Source of the DNA: Lacinutrix jangbogonensis
Lineage (GTDB): Bacteria > Bacteroidota > Bacteroidia > Flavobacteriales > Flavobacteriaceae
NCBI RefSeq assembly: GCF_000797445.1
Contig: NZ_JSWF01000029.1
Span: forward strand, 115,415 to 179,414
DNA: 64,000 bases
Reading direction: 5' to 3'
The notes under the pieces are model-generated. The model had not been told where the DNA came from and did no database searches. It saw only the letters and a program-made list of their open reading frames with translations. Made by a program: the position numbers and the translations under genes. Below, in pieces: positions 46,004 to 55,900 of the stretch. The stretch's first letter is position 1. Each line of letters begins with the position of its first letter.

Positions 46004-46743
46004 TCGTTTTCTTTTTTATAAATTCTTTCTTTTACAAATGGTTTCTTTCTTCTTCTATTTGCATAGCGAAGTAAAGTGTCTTTTTTAATTGTATTGTATT
46101 GAAATGCATTCTCAATAATATTATCAAGATCACGACCTTGATATGCTTTATATAATTCAGTATCAATAATGAGGTCTACCAATATTTTTTCTATAGTTGG
46201 AATCTTAACTTGTTCTACTTCTTGAAGAGGTGCGTCGGTTATTAAGTTCTTTATAATAACTATTGGTTCATTTCTATTTGCATATTTATCTAAAATATCT
46301 TTTGAAGGATTTAAGAAAACATTTTCTTTAATATCGGATACGTAATAAAAAATATTATCTTCAGCCCCTTTTTCTACTTCTATAATAGTTTCATAATTAT
46401 TAGGAATATGTAGCATCCATTGTGCAATCCATTTAGTAGACCAAATAGAAATATCTAAAAAGGGAAACTCTTCCTTAAGTTTCAAATATAAAATTTGGTT
46501 ATCTTTTGATACTACTGGTTTAAACTCCTTTTGTTTTCCAAGCTTATATTTTCCTCTTCCTATTCTTTGTATAATTCCGTCATCAACCAGTGTGTAAATA
46601 CGCCAATTAATAGTTGTCTGCTTAACCTTGCTATCATACTTCTGGTAAAAGGAAAATATATCGCTAACTGATATAGATTCCAGATTATTAAACTTACTTT
46701 TAAAAGTGTCTATATGTAGTTTTGTTGTGCTGATTGTGTTCAT
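46000..46743 (-). CDS. AbiEi-like antitoxin/transcriptional repressor
   Basis: The start is set at ATG 46743 (MNTISTTKLHIDTFKSKFNN), giving 247 aa; the longer frame upstream runs into the promoter palindrome. The N-terminal ~75 residues form a winged helix (SISVSDIFSFYQKY, KQTTINWRIYTLVDDGIIQR, GRGKYKL). The rest matches type IV antitoxins of the AbiEi group, with a CTD that neutralises the NTase toxin. It overlaps the toxin gene by 4 nt (ATGA). AbiEi proteins repress their own promoter by binding inverted repeats, and a perfect 16-bp inverted repeat is found immediately upstream. Confidence 0.8.
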   Translation of the reverse strand: MNTISTTKLHIDTFKSKFNNLESISVSDIFSFYQKYDSKVKQTTINWRIYTLVDDGIIQRIGRGKYKLGKQKEFKPVVSKDNQILYLKLKEEFPFLDISIWSTKWIAQWMLHIPNNYETIIEVEKGAEDNIFYYVSDIKENVFLNPSKDILDKYANRNEPIVIIKNLITDAPLQEVEQVKIPTIEKILVDLIIDTELYKAYQGRDLDNIIENAFQYNTIKKDTLLRYANRRRKKPFVKERIYKKENE

Positions 46744-46751
46744 ATTTATTG

Positions 46752-46809
46752 CAAATATACGAAAACTATAATTCGTCAGCAAATATACTTTAGTGACGAA
46801 TTATAGTTT
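46752..46809 (-). promoter_or_regulatory. AbiE promoter with perfect 16-bp inverted-repeat operator
   Basis: Minus-strand promoter: -33 TTG at 46780-46782, 20-bp gap, -7 TATATTTG at 46752-46759, ending 8 nt before the ATG. The arms AAACTATAATTCGTCA (46763-46778) and TGACGAATTATAGTTT (46794-46809) are exact reverse complements with a 15-bp spacer. The first arm fills the space between -33 and -7. GCAAATATAC is also directly repeated at 46751 and 46779. This is a textbook layout for antitoxin repression. Confidence 0.75.
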
Positions 46810-46861
46810 AATGATTTAAAAAAAGAATACCAATCAGGTACTCTTTTTTCAACATCTCAAT

Positions 46862-47197
46862 CTACTTATTCCCTAACATCAATAACTCATTAACTACTAC
46901 TTCAGTAACATATCGCTTTTCACCTTCTTTAGTTTCATAGGAACGATTTGTTAATTTACCTTCAATAGCAATCTCTTTTCCTTTGGTTACATATTTTTCA
47001 ACTATCTCAGCAGTCTTGTTCCAAGCGATAAGATTATGCCAATCCGTTTGAGTCACTTTTTCCCCTTCTGCATTTTTATATGTTTCATTTGTAGCTAAAG
47101 AGAATTTAGCTAATTTCTTTCCAGATTCTAAATTAATGATTTCTGGATCTTGGCCTAGGTTACCAATTAATTGTACTTTGTTTCTTAACGTATTCAT
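46862..47197 (-). CDS. ssb: Single-stranded DNA-binding protein
   Basis: I start at ATG 47197 (MNTLRNKVQLIGNLGQDPE), which is the normal SSB N-terminus, giving 111 aa; the ten codons upstream are non-conserved. The OB-fold is complete: VQLIGNLGQDPEI, KLAKFSLATNETY, TDWHNLIAWNKTAEIVEKYV, TKGKEIAIEGKL, RYVTEVVVNELLML. The protein stops right after the OB domain and lacks the acidic C-terminal tail (DDDIPF-type) used to recruit repair proteins. This suggests an accessory SSB rather than the main chromosomal one. It lies just outside the AbiE promoter on the same strand. Confidence 0.9.
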   Translation of the reverse strand: MNTLRNKVQLIGNLGQDPEIINLESGKKLAKFSLATNETYKNAEGEKVTQTDWHNLIAWNKTAEIVEKYVTKGKEIAIEGKLTNRSYETKEGEKRYVTEVVVNELLMLGNK

Positions 47198-47361
47198 AAG
47201 ATAAGGTATTAATATATTGAATCTCATTAGTTCAATTCAACACTGCAAAGATGCAACAGCTTCCAAATGTTAAACGGTATTTACGCATTTAATGTCGGTT
47301 GTAAATACTTGTAGTCGTTTGTACGCGAATAATTAGTATCTTTAAACAAATCCCTTAATAA

Positions 47362-47865
47362 TTGAAAAACCTAGTATTCATAATAACTTTCGCACTTTTC
47401 CTCAGCGGTAATGCACAACAAAACACACTTAAGTTTCCGGAAAATGGAAAATCTCCAAAAGCCGAATTAAATCAAGTATCATGGATTCAAGGCCATTGGA
47501 CAGGTCAAGCTTTTGGTGGTATTACCGAAGAAATATGGAGTCCTCCACTTGGAGATTCCATGATGTTTTCATTTAAATTGGTAAGCGAAGATAAAGTGGT
47601 TTTTTACGAACTTGGAGGTATTAGACAAGTAGATGATACTTTGATATTCCAGTTAAAACATTTTGGAAACGACTTTAAAGGTTGGGAAGAAAAAGATGAA
47701 ACTATAGATGCTAGGTTGGTTAAAATTGAAGATAATCGTGTGTATTTCGATAAGTTTACTTTCGAAAAAATAAGCAATACCGAAATTAATATCTAAGTAG
47801 TTATTGAAGAAAAAGGTGAAACTGAAGAAGTGAAATTTAATTACAGAAAAAACAGTGATATTTAA
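47362..47865 (+). pseudogene. DUF6265-type exported protein, truncated by a late stop
   Basis: The frame starts at TTG 47362 (no ATG available; the preceding codon is a stop) and encodes a signal peptide ending SGNAQ, then a DUF6265-like domain: SWIQGHWTGQAFGGITEEIW, GDSMMFSFKLV, YELGGIR, LIFQLKHFGNDFKGWEEKDE. A TAA at 47794-47796 interrupts after NTEINI, and the same frame continues VVIEEKGETEEVKFNYRKNS to a final stop at 47863-47865. The lost segment is the last barrel strand, so the product of 144 aa may be unstable. Could still be partly functional. Confidence 0.65.
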
Positions 47866-48405
47866 TATAGAAACCGAAAGGCTCTTACTTCGAGAAATAA
47901 GAATTGAAGATTTAGATGGTATTTTTGAGTTGGACTCTAACCCAAATGTGCACAAATACTTAGGTAATAAACCAATTAAAACGAAAGCCGAAGCTCAAAA
48001 ATATATTGAAAGTATTTTACGTCAATATAAAGTTCATGGTATTGGTAGATTTGCTGTTATAGAAAAAGTAACAAACCAATTTATTGGTTGGTCTAGGTTA
48101 AAATTTAATACAGGAGAAAAAGAATCTTTAGGTCCGAAAAAAGATTTTTACGATGTTGGCTTCAGGTTTATAGAACGCTTTTGGAATAAAGGTTACGGCC
48201 GCGAAACTGCTATGGCGTCTTTAGATTTTGGGGTTAATGAATTGAAATTAGACGTTATTTTTGGCGCTGCGGAAACGAAAATATAGCGTCTAACAAAATC
48301 CTTCTAAAAATTGGATTACGGCATGTAGAGCAGTTTCCTTATGATAATGAAATGATTAATTGGTACGAATTAAAAAAAGATGAATATGCAAAAACAATGT
48401 CCTGA
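47855..48405 (+). pseudogene. Frameshifted GNAT acetyltransferase
   Basis: GTG at 47855 starts IFNIETERLLLREIRIEDLD, a RimJ-type GNAT domain, with the acetyl-CoA loop region FWNKGYGRETAMASLDF. After VIFGAAETKI a stop appears at 48284. A one-base shift near 48270 restores ENIASNKILLKIGLRHVEQF and the usual end NWYELKKDEYA, finishing at 48403-48405. One missing base explains it. It overlaps the end of the DUF6265 frame and the start of the zinc-ribbon gene. Confidence 0.75.
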
Positions 48406-48733
48406 ATGTGGCGATAAAATTGTTGGTAGAATAGACAAAAAATTCTGTAGCGATGGTTGTAGAAATGCACATAATAACAAAGTAAATAAGGATGGTAAAA
48501 ATCTAATCCGAAATATAAATAATCGCTTACGTAAAAATTGGCGCATTTTAGAGAGCCTAAATCCAGAGCAAAAAACAAGAACAAGCAAAACAAAATTAGA
48601 GGCCAAAGGTTTCGATTTTAATTATTTTACTAGTATTTACACTACCAAAGTTGGCACCGTATATTACTTTGTTTACGATCAAGGCTATTTACCCTTAGAA
48701 GGTGATTTTTACGCGTTAGTAAAACGACAATAA
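48380..48733 (+). CDS. Small zinc-ribbon protein
   Basis: A 117-aa protein beginning with a treble-clef/zinc ribbon: CPECGD at the N-terminus and KKFCSDGCRNAHNN about 15 residues later, giving four cysteines for one zinc. A helical linker and a C-terminal beta-rich part (GTVYYFVYDQGYLPLEGDFY) follow. Such short proteins are widespread in Flavobacteriia and unassigned. The start may be either of two Met codons (48380 or 48386). The 5' end overlaps the GNAT remnant by 26 nt. Confidence 0.75.
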   Translation: MNMQKQCPECGDKIVGRIDKKFCSDGCRNAHNNKVNKDGKNLIRNINNRLRKNWRILESLNPEQKTRTSKTKLEAKGFDFNYFTSIYTTKVGTVYYFVYDQGYLPLEGDFYALVKRQ

Positions 48734-48799
48734 TAAAAGCGTAACATTTTATATAAACCCTCTACTTATAATTGTAACCAATAAAACTTTTATTTTAAA

Positions 48800-49489
48800 A
48801 TGAATACACCAATAATTATAACCATTGCTTTTTGTGCAGTAGCATTAATCGTATTCCTAATCTATTATTTTAATCCAAAAACAATTATTCTTAGACGTTT
48901 AAAAAAACTCACTTATAGTAAAATAGGGAGTTTACAAAGTCATACATATGCTAAAATTGAAGGTAAAGCACTCAATGTAGAACAACCTCTAATTGCACCT
49001 TTAAGTAAAAGAAAGTGTATTTATTATAAAATAAAAATTGAAAAAAAGGTGAGCTCCGGTAAAAGTTCACATTGGAAAACAATTGTAGACGAAGAAATAA
49101 TTCAAGATTTTTTTGTTGAACAAACCGGTGAAAGGTTGTTGATTTTTCCTAAAAAACAACCAAAAAATTATTACGATTACCTCGTTACAGACAAAACAGC
49201 TAATTCGGGTTCGTTTAATGATCCTACACCAGAATTTAAAGCATTATTAAACAATTATAATATAGAGACTGAAGGGTTTTTTGGTTTTAACAAACAACTA
49301 CGTTATAAAGAAGCTATTATAGAAGTTGGCGAACGCATTACTGTAGCAGGATTTGTAAAGTGGGTGGAGTTAGAAAATCCAATTTCAGATTATAATTACG
49401 CTCGAGTGGCTTCACTAATAGCAAAAGATAAAATTAAAATATTAATTACTGATAGTCCAGACGCATTAAAACCGAAAAGACAACGCTAA
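48800..49489 (+). CDS. GIDE-domain membrane protein
   Basis: A 229-aa protein with one N-terminal membrane helix (~4-24). A domain then follows the GIDE (E3 ligase-like, MULAN-type) pattern: AKIEGKAL, LIAPLSKRKCIYYKIKIEKK, SSGKSSHWKTIVDEE. Bacterial GIDE proteins lack a RING finger and have no known enzymatic role; none is seen here. Predicted to be anchored in the inner membrane with a cytoplasmic or periplasmic beta-rich domain. Confidence 0.75.
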   Translation: MNTPIIITIAFCAVALIVFLIYYFNPKTIILRRLKKLTYSKIGSLQSHTYAKIEGKALNVEQPLIAPLSKRKCIYYKIKIEKKVSSGKSSHWKTIVDEEIIQDFFVEQTGERLLIFPKKQPKNYYDYLVTDKTANSGSFNDPTPEFKALLNNYNIETEGFFGFNKQLRYKEAIIEVGERITVAGFVKWVELENPISDYNYARVASLIAKDKIKILITDSPDALKPKRQR

Positions 49490-49501
49490 TATTTAAAAAA
49501 G

Positions 49502-50209
49502 CTATTTAACATTACTCTTCTTAGATCTAGATATTATTGCATCTTTTCCAAATTGGAAATTAATACCTAATCCTACTATCGAGAATTGTGCACGATCGAA
49601 ACGTGATTGTAAGTTTGAGGACGTTCGGATATTTGTTTTATCGTTTCTATACGTGTAAGACAAATTAATTGAAAATACGGGTGATATAAAATAATCGAGG
49701 TAAGCTTCAAAAGCTCGTAATTTTGCTTTGTCAATTTGAAAAGCATCTTCTCCACCTTTGTATCCATTTTTGTATCTAGCTTCACCAAAGACACTGGTAC
49801 TAATGCCAATCGCCAATTTTTTAATAGGTTGATACTCATATCCAAGAAAGAAATAATGACTTCCTAGACGTATTTTATTATAATTACCTGTGATTGACGT
49901 ATCAATGTTTTCAAAATAACTAGAACCTGTAGAGCCTCCAAGAAAAATTCCATCGAAAACAAATAACTTAAATTTTAAATTATAACCACCTTTTCCTTCA
50001 TAAGCTAAACCTATATATTTATCTCCAGTTGGAATAATAAAGTTGTAGGCTACACCAAAGGATCCTTTAACACCAGAACTTACAATAGAATTGGATTGGT
50101 TTTCTGCTTCTTGTTCTAATCTCCTATCCTCCGATTGAGACCAAACTGAACAAATAAACAGTGTAAAAATTAAAGTAAACAGATTTTTAATAGCTGAAGT
50201 TGATGTCAT
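49502..50209 (-). CDS. Outer-membrane beta-barrel-type protein
   Basis: A 235-aa exported protein with signal peptide (NLFTLIFTLFICSVWSQ). The mature chain alternates short strands with aromatic residues (SFGVAYNFIIPTGDKYIGLA, GSHYFFLGYEYQPI, SINLSYTYRND) and ends with VGLGINFQFG before a short basic tail. This fits an 8-10-strand barrel. The start codon overlaps the end of the upstream lipoprotein gene by 23 nt, so the two are expressed together. Function unknown. Confidence 0.7.
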   Translation of the reverse strand: MTSTSAIKNLFTLIFTLFICSVWSQSEDRRLEQEAENQSNSIVSSGVKGSFGVAYNFIIPTGDKYIGLAYEGKGGYNLKFKLFVFDGIFLGGSTGSSYFENIDTSITGNYNKIRLGSHYFFLGYEYQPIKKLAIGISTSVFGEARYKNGYKGGEDAFQIDKAKLRAFEAYLDYFISPVFSINLSYTYRNDKTNIRTSSNLQSRFDRAQFSIVGLGINFQFGKDAIISRSKKSNVK

Positions 50210-50894
50210 AATTATCTTGATTAATTACAAAAGTTTCTGTTGTTTCTGTACCTCCATTAATAGTATATGTAAACTCAATAGTTCCTGTTACAAAAGAACT
50301 TAAAGTCTTTATAAAATCAGGGTTATCATCATCTAAAGTTATAAAAATAGATTCAGTTCTAAAACAATTGCTTAAGTCTTCATTTAAAACTCCATTTGTA
50401 AAAACAGATTCACAAAAAGGACTTTCATAATTGATAATAATGTCTAATGTCGTTCCAGGTAGACTTGACCTTGTAATACTAATATTAGCACGAGCATTTC
50501 TCTTAAGTTGAACTTGTCCAAGATTAAAAACAAAATTTACAGGTTCAAATTCATAAGTATTTGATGAATAAATATAATCTGTATATAATTCTTTTCCATC
50601 TACAAAAATGAAAAAATATTGATTGCTATCAAATAAAGAAATTATCGAAAAATCACCAATCTCGTCACTGGTTCCACTTCCTAAAAGAAACCTATCGTCT
50701 CCACCAGATGTTAGGTAAAACCCAGAAAACCGAGCTGCTTCGGTATAAACTCCAATAAAAGTATTGGGTATTGGTTCGTTATTTTCATCAACAACTTTGC
50801 CTATAGTTTCAATTCTAACATTTCTATCAAACTGAACGGTACAACTATTAAAAAAACAAATTAGTAAAAGAAAAAGTAGAGCTTTAGTTTTCAT
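50187..50894 (-). CDS. Lipoprotein with carboxypeptidase-regulatory-like domain
   Basis: A 235-aa lipoprotein (lipobox FNSCTV, Cys about residue 18). Next to the anchor is an Ig-like fold typical of carboxypeptidase regulatory-like domains: IGKVVDENNEPIPNTFIGVY, then GDFSIISLF. The second half is another beta-rich domain with two Cys (SPFCESVF, LSNCFR) that may form a disulfide. Upstream partner of the beta-barrel gene and co-transcribed with it. Confidence 0.7.
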   Translation of the reverse strand: MKTKALLFLLLICFFNSCTVQFDRNVRIETIGKVVDENNEPIPNTFIGVYTEAARFSGFYLTSGGDDRFLLGSGTSDEIGDFSIISLFDSNQYFFIFVDGKELYTDYIYSSNTYEFEPVNFVFNLGQVQLKRNARANISITRSSLPGTTLDIIINYESPFCESVFTNGVLNEDLSNCFRTESIFITLDDDNPDFIKTLSSFVTGTIEFTYTINGGTETTETFVINQDNYDINFSY

Positions 50895-50970
50895 AATAGT
50901 TTGGTTTAATTATTGCAACTATTAAGTAGATACATAAAGCACAAAAAGGTTGCGTAAGAAATGTATAAAA

Positions 50971-50996
50971 AAAGCCACATCGAAAGATGTGGCTTT
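50971..50996. terminator. GAAA-tetraloop terminator
   Basis: AAAGCCACATC-GAAA-GATGTGGCTTT: a perfect 11-bp stem with a stable GNRA loop, flanked by an A-run upstream. It serves the minus-strand dehydrogenase gene downstream of its stop (51018). Confidence 0.8.
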
Positions 50997-51017
50997 ACAC
51001 TATATTTTAGTCCTTAA

Positions 51018-52568
51018 TTACAGGTCAAACTTAATCCCTTGTGCTAAAGGTAATTCATCTGAATAATTTACTGTATTTGTTTGTCTTCTCATGTATACTT
51101 TCCAAGCATCTGATCCAGACTCACGTCCACCACCAGTTTCTTTTTCACCTCCAAAAGCACCACCAATTTCTGCTCCAGAAGTTCCAATATTTACATTTGC
51201 TATTCCACAATCTGAACCTGCAAAAGATAAGAACTTTTCTGCTTCTTTCAATTCGTTAGTCATTATTGCAGAAGATAAACCTTGAGCAACACCGTTTTGA
51301 GCAACAATAGCGTTTTCAACATCTCCAGAATATTTTATTAAATATAAAACGGGTGCAAAAGTTTCAGACTGTACAATCTCGAAACTGTTTTTTGCTTCAA
51401 TAATTGCTGGTTTTACGTAGCATCCAGATTCGTATCCTTCGCCTTCTAAAACACCACCTTCTACTAGTACGTTTCCGCCTTCAGCTTTTGCTTTTTCAAT
51501 AGCAGCTAAATACGTGTTTACAGAATCTTTATCTATTAATGGTCCAATGTGATTTTTTTCGTCTAAAGGATTACCAATTGTTAACTGCCCATAAGCACCA
51601 ACAATAGCATCTCTTACTTTATCGTAAACCGATTCGTGAATAATTAACCTTCTTGTTGAAGTACAACGTTGTCCACAAGTTCCTACAGCACCAAAAACAG
51701 CACCAGGAACAACGACTTTTAAATCTGCAGTTGGTGTAATAATGATTGCATTGTTTCCACCTAATTCTAATAAAGATTTTCCAAAACGTTCTGCAACTGT
51801 TGCACCAACAATACGTCCCATTCTTGTAGAACCTGTCGCAGATATTAATGGAATTCTATGATCTGTAGTCATCATTTCTCCTACTTTGTAGTCTCCATTA
51901 ATGATACAAGAAATTCCTTCTGGCAAATCGTTATCTTTTAATACTTCAGCAATTATATTTTGGCAAGCAATTGAACAAAGCGGTGCTTTTTCAGATCCTT
52001 TCCAAACACATACATCTCCACAAACCCAAGCTAAAGCTGTGTTCCAAGCCCAAACTGCAACTGGAAAATTAAAAGCAGAAATAATACCAACAACACCAAG
52101 TGAGTGCCATTGTTCTCTCATTACATGTTGTGGTCTTTCCGATGGGATCGTTTGCCCATTTAAAGAACGAGATAAACCAACTGCGAAATCACAGATGTCA
52201 ATCATTTCTTGAACTTCTCCATAACCTTCTTGCAAAGATTTTCCCATTTCATAAGACACCAATTTTCCTAAAGGTGCTTTTAATTCTCTTAATTTATTTC
52301 CAAACTGACGTACAATTTCACCTCTTTGTGGGGCGGGCATTGTTCTAAAAGTTAAAAATGCAGCAGTTGCTGAATCCATAACTTTTTCATAGTCTGCCTT
52401 AGTCGTCGTCGTTACTTTTCCAATTAAAGAACCGTCCGTTGGTGAAAATGAAGAAATTGTTTCTCCACTTCCAAAGCTATTAGAACCTGTAGAAGTTCCA
52501 TTGTTTATGTCTTTTACACCTAATTGCTGTAAGGCTTCTTTTATTCCGAAATCAGTTGAAACTGCCAT
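51018..52568 (-). CDS. amaB: L-piperideine-6-carboxylate dehydrogenase (ALDH7 type)
   Basis: A 516-aa NAD-dependent aldehyde dehydrogenase of the ALDH7/antiquitin group, which oxidises alpha-aminoadipate semialdehyde in lysine degradation. Seen motifs: FNFPVAVWAWNTALAWVCGD, the cofactor site SATGSTRMGRIVG, the catalytic Glu in LLELGGNNAIII, the catalytic Cys in GTCGQRCTSTRRL (second Cys), and the ALDH7-specific NIGTSGAEIGGAFGGEKETG near the C-terminus. Length and C-terminal motif separate it from other ALDH families. No lysine-pathway neighbours here. Confidence 0.9.
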   Translation of the reverse strand: MAVSTDFGIKEALQQLGVKDINNGTSTGSNSFGSGETISSFSPTDGSLIGKVTTTTKADYEKVMDSATAAFLTFRTMPAPQRGEIVRQFGNKLRELKAPLGKLVSYEMGKSLQEGYGEVQEMIDICDFAVGLSRSLNGQTIPSERPQHVMREQWHSLGVVGIISAFNFPVAVWAWNTALAWVCGDVCVWKGSEKAPLCSIACQNIIAEVLKDNDLPEGISCIINGDYKVGEMMTTDHRIPLISATGSTRMGRIVGATVAERFGKSLLELGGNNAIIITPTADLKVVVPGAVFGAVGTCGQRCTSTRRLIIHESVYDKVRDAIVGAYGQLTIGNPLDEKNHIGPLIDKDSVNTYLAAIEKAKAEGGNVLVEGGVLEGEGYESGCYVKPAIIEAKNSFEIVQSETFAPVLYLIKYSGDVENAIVAQNGVAQGLSSAIMTNELKEAEKFLSFAGSDCGIANVNIGTSGAEIGGAFGGEKETGGGRESGSDAWKVYMRRQTNTVNYSDELPLAQGIKFDL

Positions 52569-52905
52569 ATTATATCTTGAATTTTTACGAATTATTAAAT
52601 TTTGATGCGAATATACTAATAAATATGTGTTTTTAAAGGTATAACTTTCTTAAAAATAGTAACTTGAAGGCTATAAGAACGTTATTAAAACTAGATTGTC
52701 TTCATAGCCAACAATCTCATAAAATCTATCCTTAGAAACATTAATTATATTTATAAATTGAGTATTAAATTTTACTAAAAATAAAATTTTAACAAAATCA
52801 TAACAACCAGTAAAAGACTAAAAGTAATCGTTCATGCGTAATTACATTAACAAGAACTCTCCTAGGTTTTCTGATCTCTGTAATTCATTTTAAACCAATT
52901 CTCCT
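52569..52905. other. 337-bp non-coding gap
   Basis: Divergent intergenic region between the dehydrogenase and alpha-2-macroglobulin genes. Very AT-rich; no ORF, clear TAnnTTTG box, or hairpin that I can support. Confidence 0.6.
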
Positions 52906-55900
52906 ATGCAATCTAAATCAATTTTTGCCTTAACGCTCTCTATCTTTTTGGCGCTTTCGTGTACAAAAAAAGAAACCAAAACCGATAACATCTTTAAGTT
53001 TAGAGATTATATTAGTTATACAACCTCAGGTGTAGTATCTACTTCAAGCAGCATTCAAATGAGTTTAACTAAAGAAGTTGAGGGCTGGGAAATTGGAAAT
53101 GAAATTGATGCGAGTCTAGTATCTATTAAACCAAAGGTCTCAGGAAATTTGGAAGTAGTCAACAAACATGCGCTAACCTTTACGCCAAATGAGGCTTTAG
53201 ATCCAAATACAGAATATTCGGTTACTATAAAACTAGGAACCGTTTATCCAGATATACCAGCAGAGTTTTCAAATTACACTTTTCAATTTAAAACCATTAC
53301 ACCAAACTTTAATGTTGTTACAAACGATTTACAATCGTATAGTAAAGAATGGCAATATATATTAGGCGTAGTAAAATCGGCGGATAAAATTACTACTGAT
53401 CAAGCAAAGCAATTAGTTGAAGCGTCTCAAGGTGGAAAAAAATTAAATATTGAATGGAACGAAGAAAACGTACCAACCCGAATTTTCGAATTTAAAATTG
53501 ATAGTATTAGTCGTAAGATTGAAGACAGTGCTATTTTAATAAAATGGAACGGTAAAGCGATTGACGCTAATAATTCTGGTAAAAATACTGTTGTAATTCC
53601 AGGAAAAAACAACTTCACGATTACAAAAATTGACGTGGTTCAAAACCCTGAACAGTATCTATCAATTAATTTTTCAGACCCTATAAAAAAGCAACAAAAT
53701 TTCGATGGATTGGTAACCATTCACAATACTAAAAATCCTAAATATATTGTCGATGGTAATGTATTAAAAGCATATCCAGATTCAAAAATTACAGGAAATG
53801 TTACTGTTGATGTTTTTCAAGGCATTAAAAATACAGAAGGCTATAAATTAAAGAAGCCCTTTTCGGAAACGATCTCTTTCGAAGAAATTAAGCCACAAGT
53901 GCGATTAATAAACAGTGGTGTAATATTGCCAAACTCTCAAGAATTAAAATTTAATTTTGGAGCTGTAAATCTTAAAAAGGTAGATTTAAAAGTTATTAAA
54001 ATATACGAAGACAATGTGCTTCAGTTTTTACAAGATAATGAGTTACAAGGCGGAAACGATAATAGTATAAGACAAGTTGGCCGACGTATTGCAAAACAAA
54101 CTATTACACTTGTAAATGATGGTGTCGAAAACACAGGGAAATGGAAAACATATAGTGCAGATTTATCTAAAATATTCACAGCAGATCCTGGTGCACTTTA
54201 CAGAGTAGAATTGAGCTTTAAAAAAAGCTACTCGTTCTTCGATTGCTCTGTAAATACAAACATTACAAACTCTGAAGACAACGACGCGTATTATGAAGAT
54301 GAATATTATGAGGACGATTATTACGAGAATGATTATCAAGAAAGTGCATCAGACGACGAAAACGAACGTGAGGAAGAATATTGGGATAATGTAACTTATA
54401 GTTATCGCAGTAACAACTACAATTGGAGAGAACGCGACAACCCTTGTCATGATGCTTATTATAATCAAGATCGAGAAGTATCACAGAATTTATTAGCTTC
54501 AAACTTAGGTGTTATTGTTAAAAAAGGAGCGAAAAACAACTACTATTTTGCAGTTACAAATATTTTAAATACTAATGTTGAAGCAGCAGCAACCATAACA
54601 TTATACAACTATCAACAACAAGAAATTTTAACCACCAAAACAGACCAAGAAGGCTTGGCTAAAATAGAAACAAATAGTCGCGCAGCATTCGCTATTGTTA
54701 GTAAAGGCAATAATAAAACATACATAAAATTACGCGATGGACGCTCTTTATCATTTAGTAAATTCGACATCTCTGGAAACCATTTACAACGTGGTTTAAA
54801 AGGTTATATTTATGGAGAACGCGGTGTTTGGAGACCAGGAGATTCATTACATCTTACTTTTATTTTGGACGATAATGGTAACAAATTACCAAAAGGACAT
54901 CCTGTAAAAATGGAAGTTACAGATCCTAATGGAAAACTGGCTTACAAGAAAATTACAAGCAAAAGTATTAACGATTTTTACACCTTTACGGTACCAACTT
55001 CTATAGAAAACAAAACCGGAAATTGGAATGCCAAAGTAAGTGTTGGTGGTGCCACTTTTTATAAAGGTTTAAAAGTTGAAACTGTAAAACCAAACCGCTT
55101 AAAAATTAAAGTAGATTTTAAAGATGAAGTACTCTCTGGAAGTGAGGCATTAAACGGAACGCTTAATGTTAATTGGCTACATGGAGCGCCTGCGAAAAAC
55201 GTAAAAACTGAAATTAAAGCAAAATTTAGTAATTCTTATACACCTTTTAAAAACTACAAAAAATATGTATTTAAAGATCCTTCTCGTACTTTTTCTCAAG
55301 AAGAATTAACCGTTTTTGAAGGGAATGTAGATGAAGAAGGGTTTACCGAAATCAAGAACAAACTAAGTGTAGGACAAAATGCGCCTGGCATGTTAAATGT
55401 TCAGTTTTTAGTACGTGCTTTCGAAAATGGTGGCGATTTCTCAATGGATGCTTTTACTAAACAATACGCGCCTTATAAGTCGTTTGTTGGTTTGCGCTCG
55501 CCCAAAGGTCGTGCTTATAGGTCTTTCTATACAGACGAAAACCAAACTTTTGACATTGTTGTGGTGGACGACCAAGGAAAACCAATAAAACGTAACGGAC
55601 TAGAAGTAAAAGTTTATAAAATTGAATGGCGTTGGTGGTGGAACTCTTCTTACGATAATTTATCAAAATACACCTCAAGTTCTTTTCATAAACCATTTAT
55701 GAATAGCAAAATTAACACAGATGCTAAAGGAAAAGCAAGTGTAACTATTAATGTACCAGAAGAAGAAGGTGGTCGCTATTTAATACGTGTTTACGACCCT
55801 AAAAGTGGACACGCAACTGGTTGTACTGCTTATTTCTACAAAAATTGGTGGAAAAAGCAACCAACAGGTGACAAAGAAGCGGCCAAAATGTTAGTCTTTT

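Noticed and set aside
48339..48606. Minus-strand ORFs of 78-84 codons opposite the zinc-ribbon gene
   Set aside because: They are Phe/Tyr/Leu-rich reverse frames of a real gene, with no promoter or family features.
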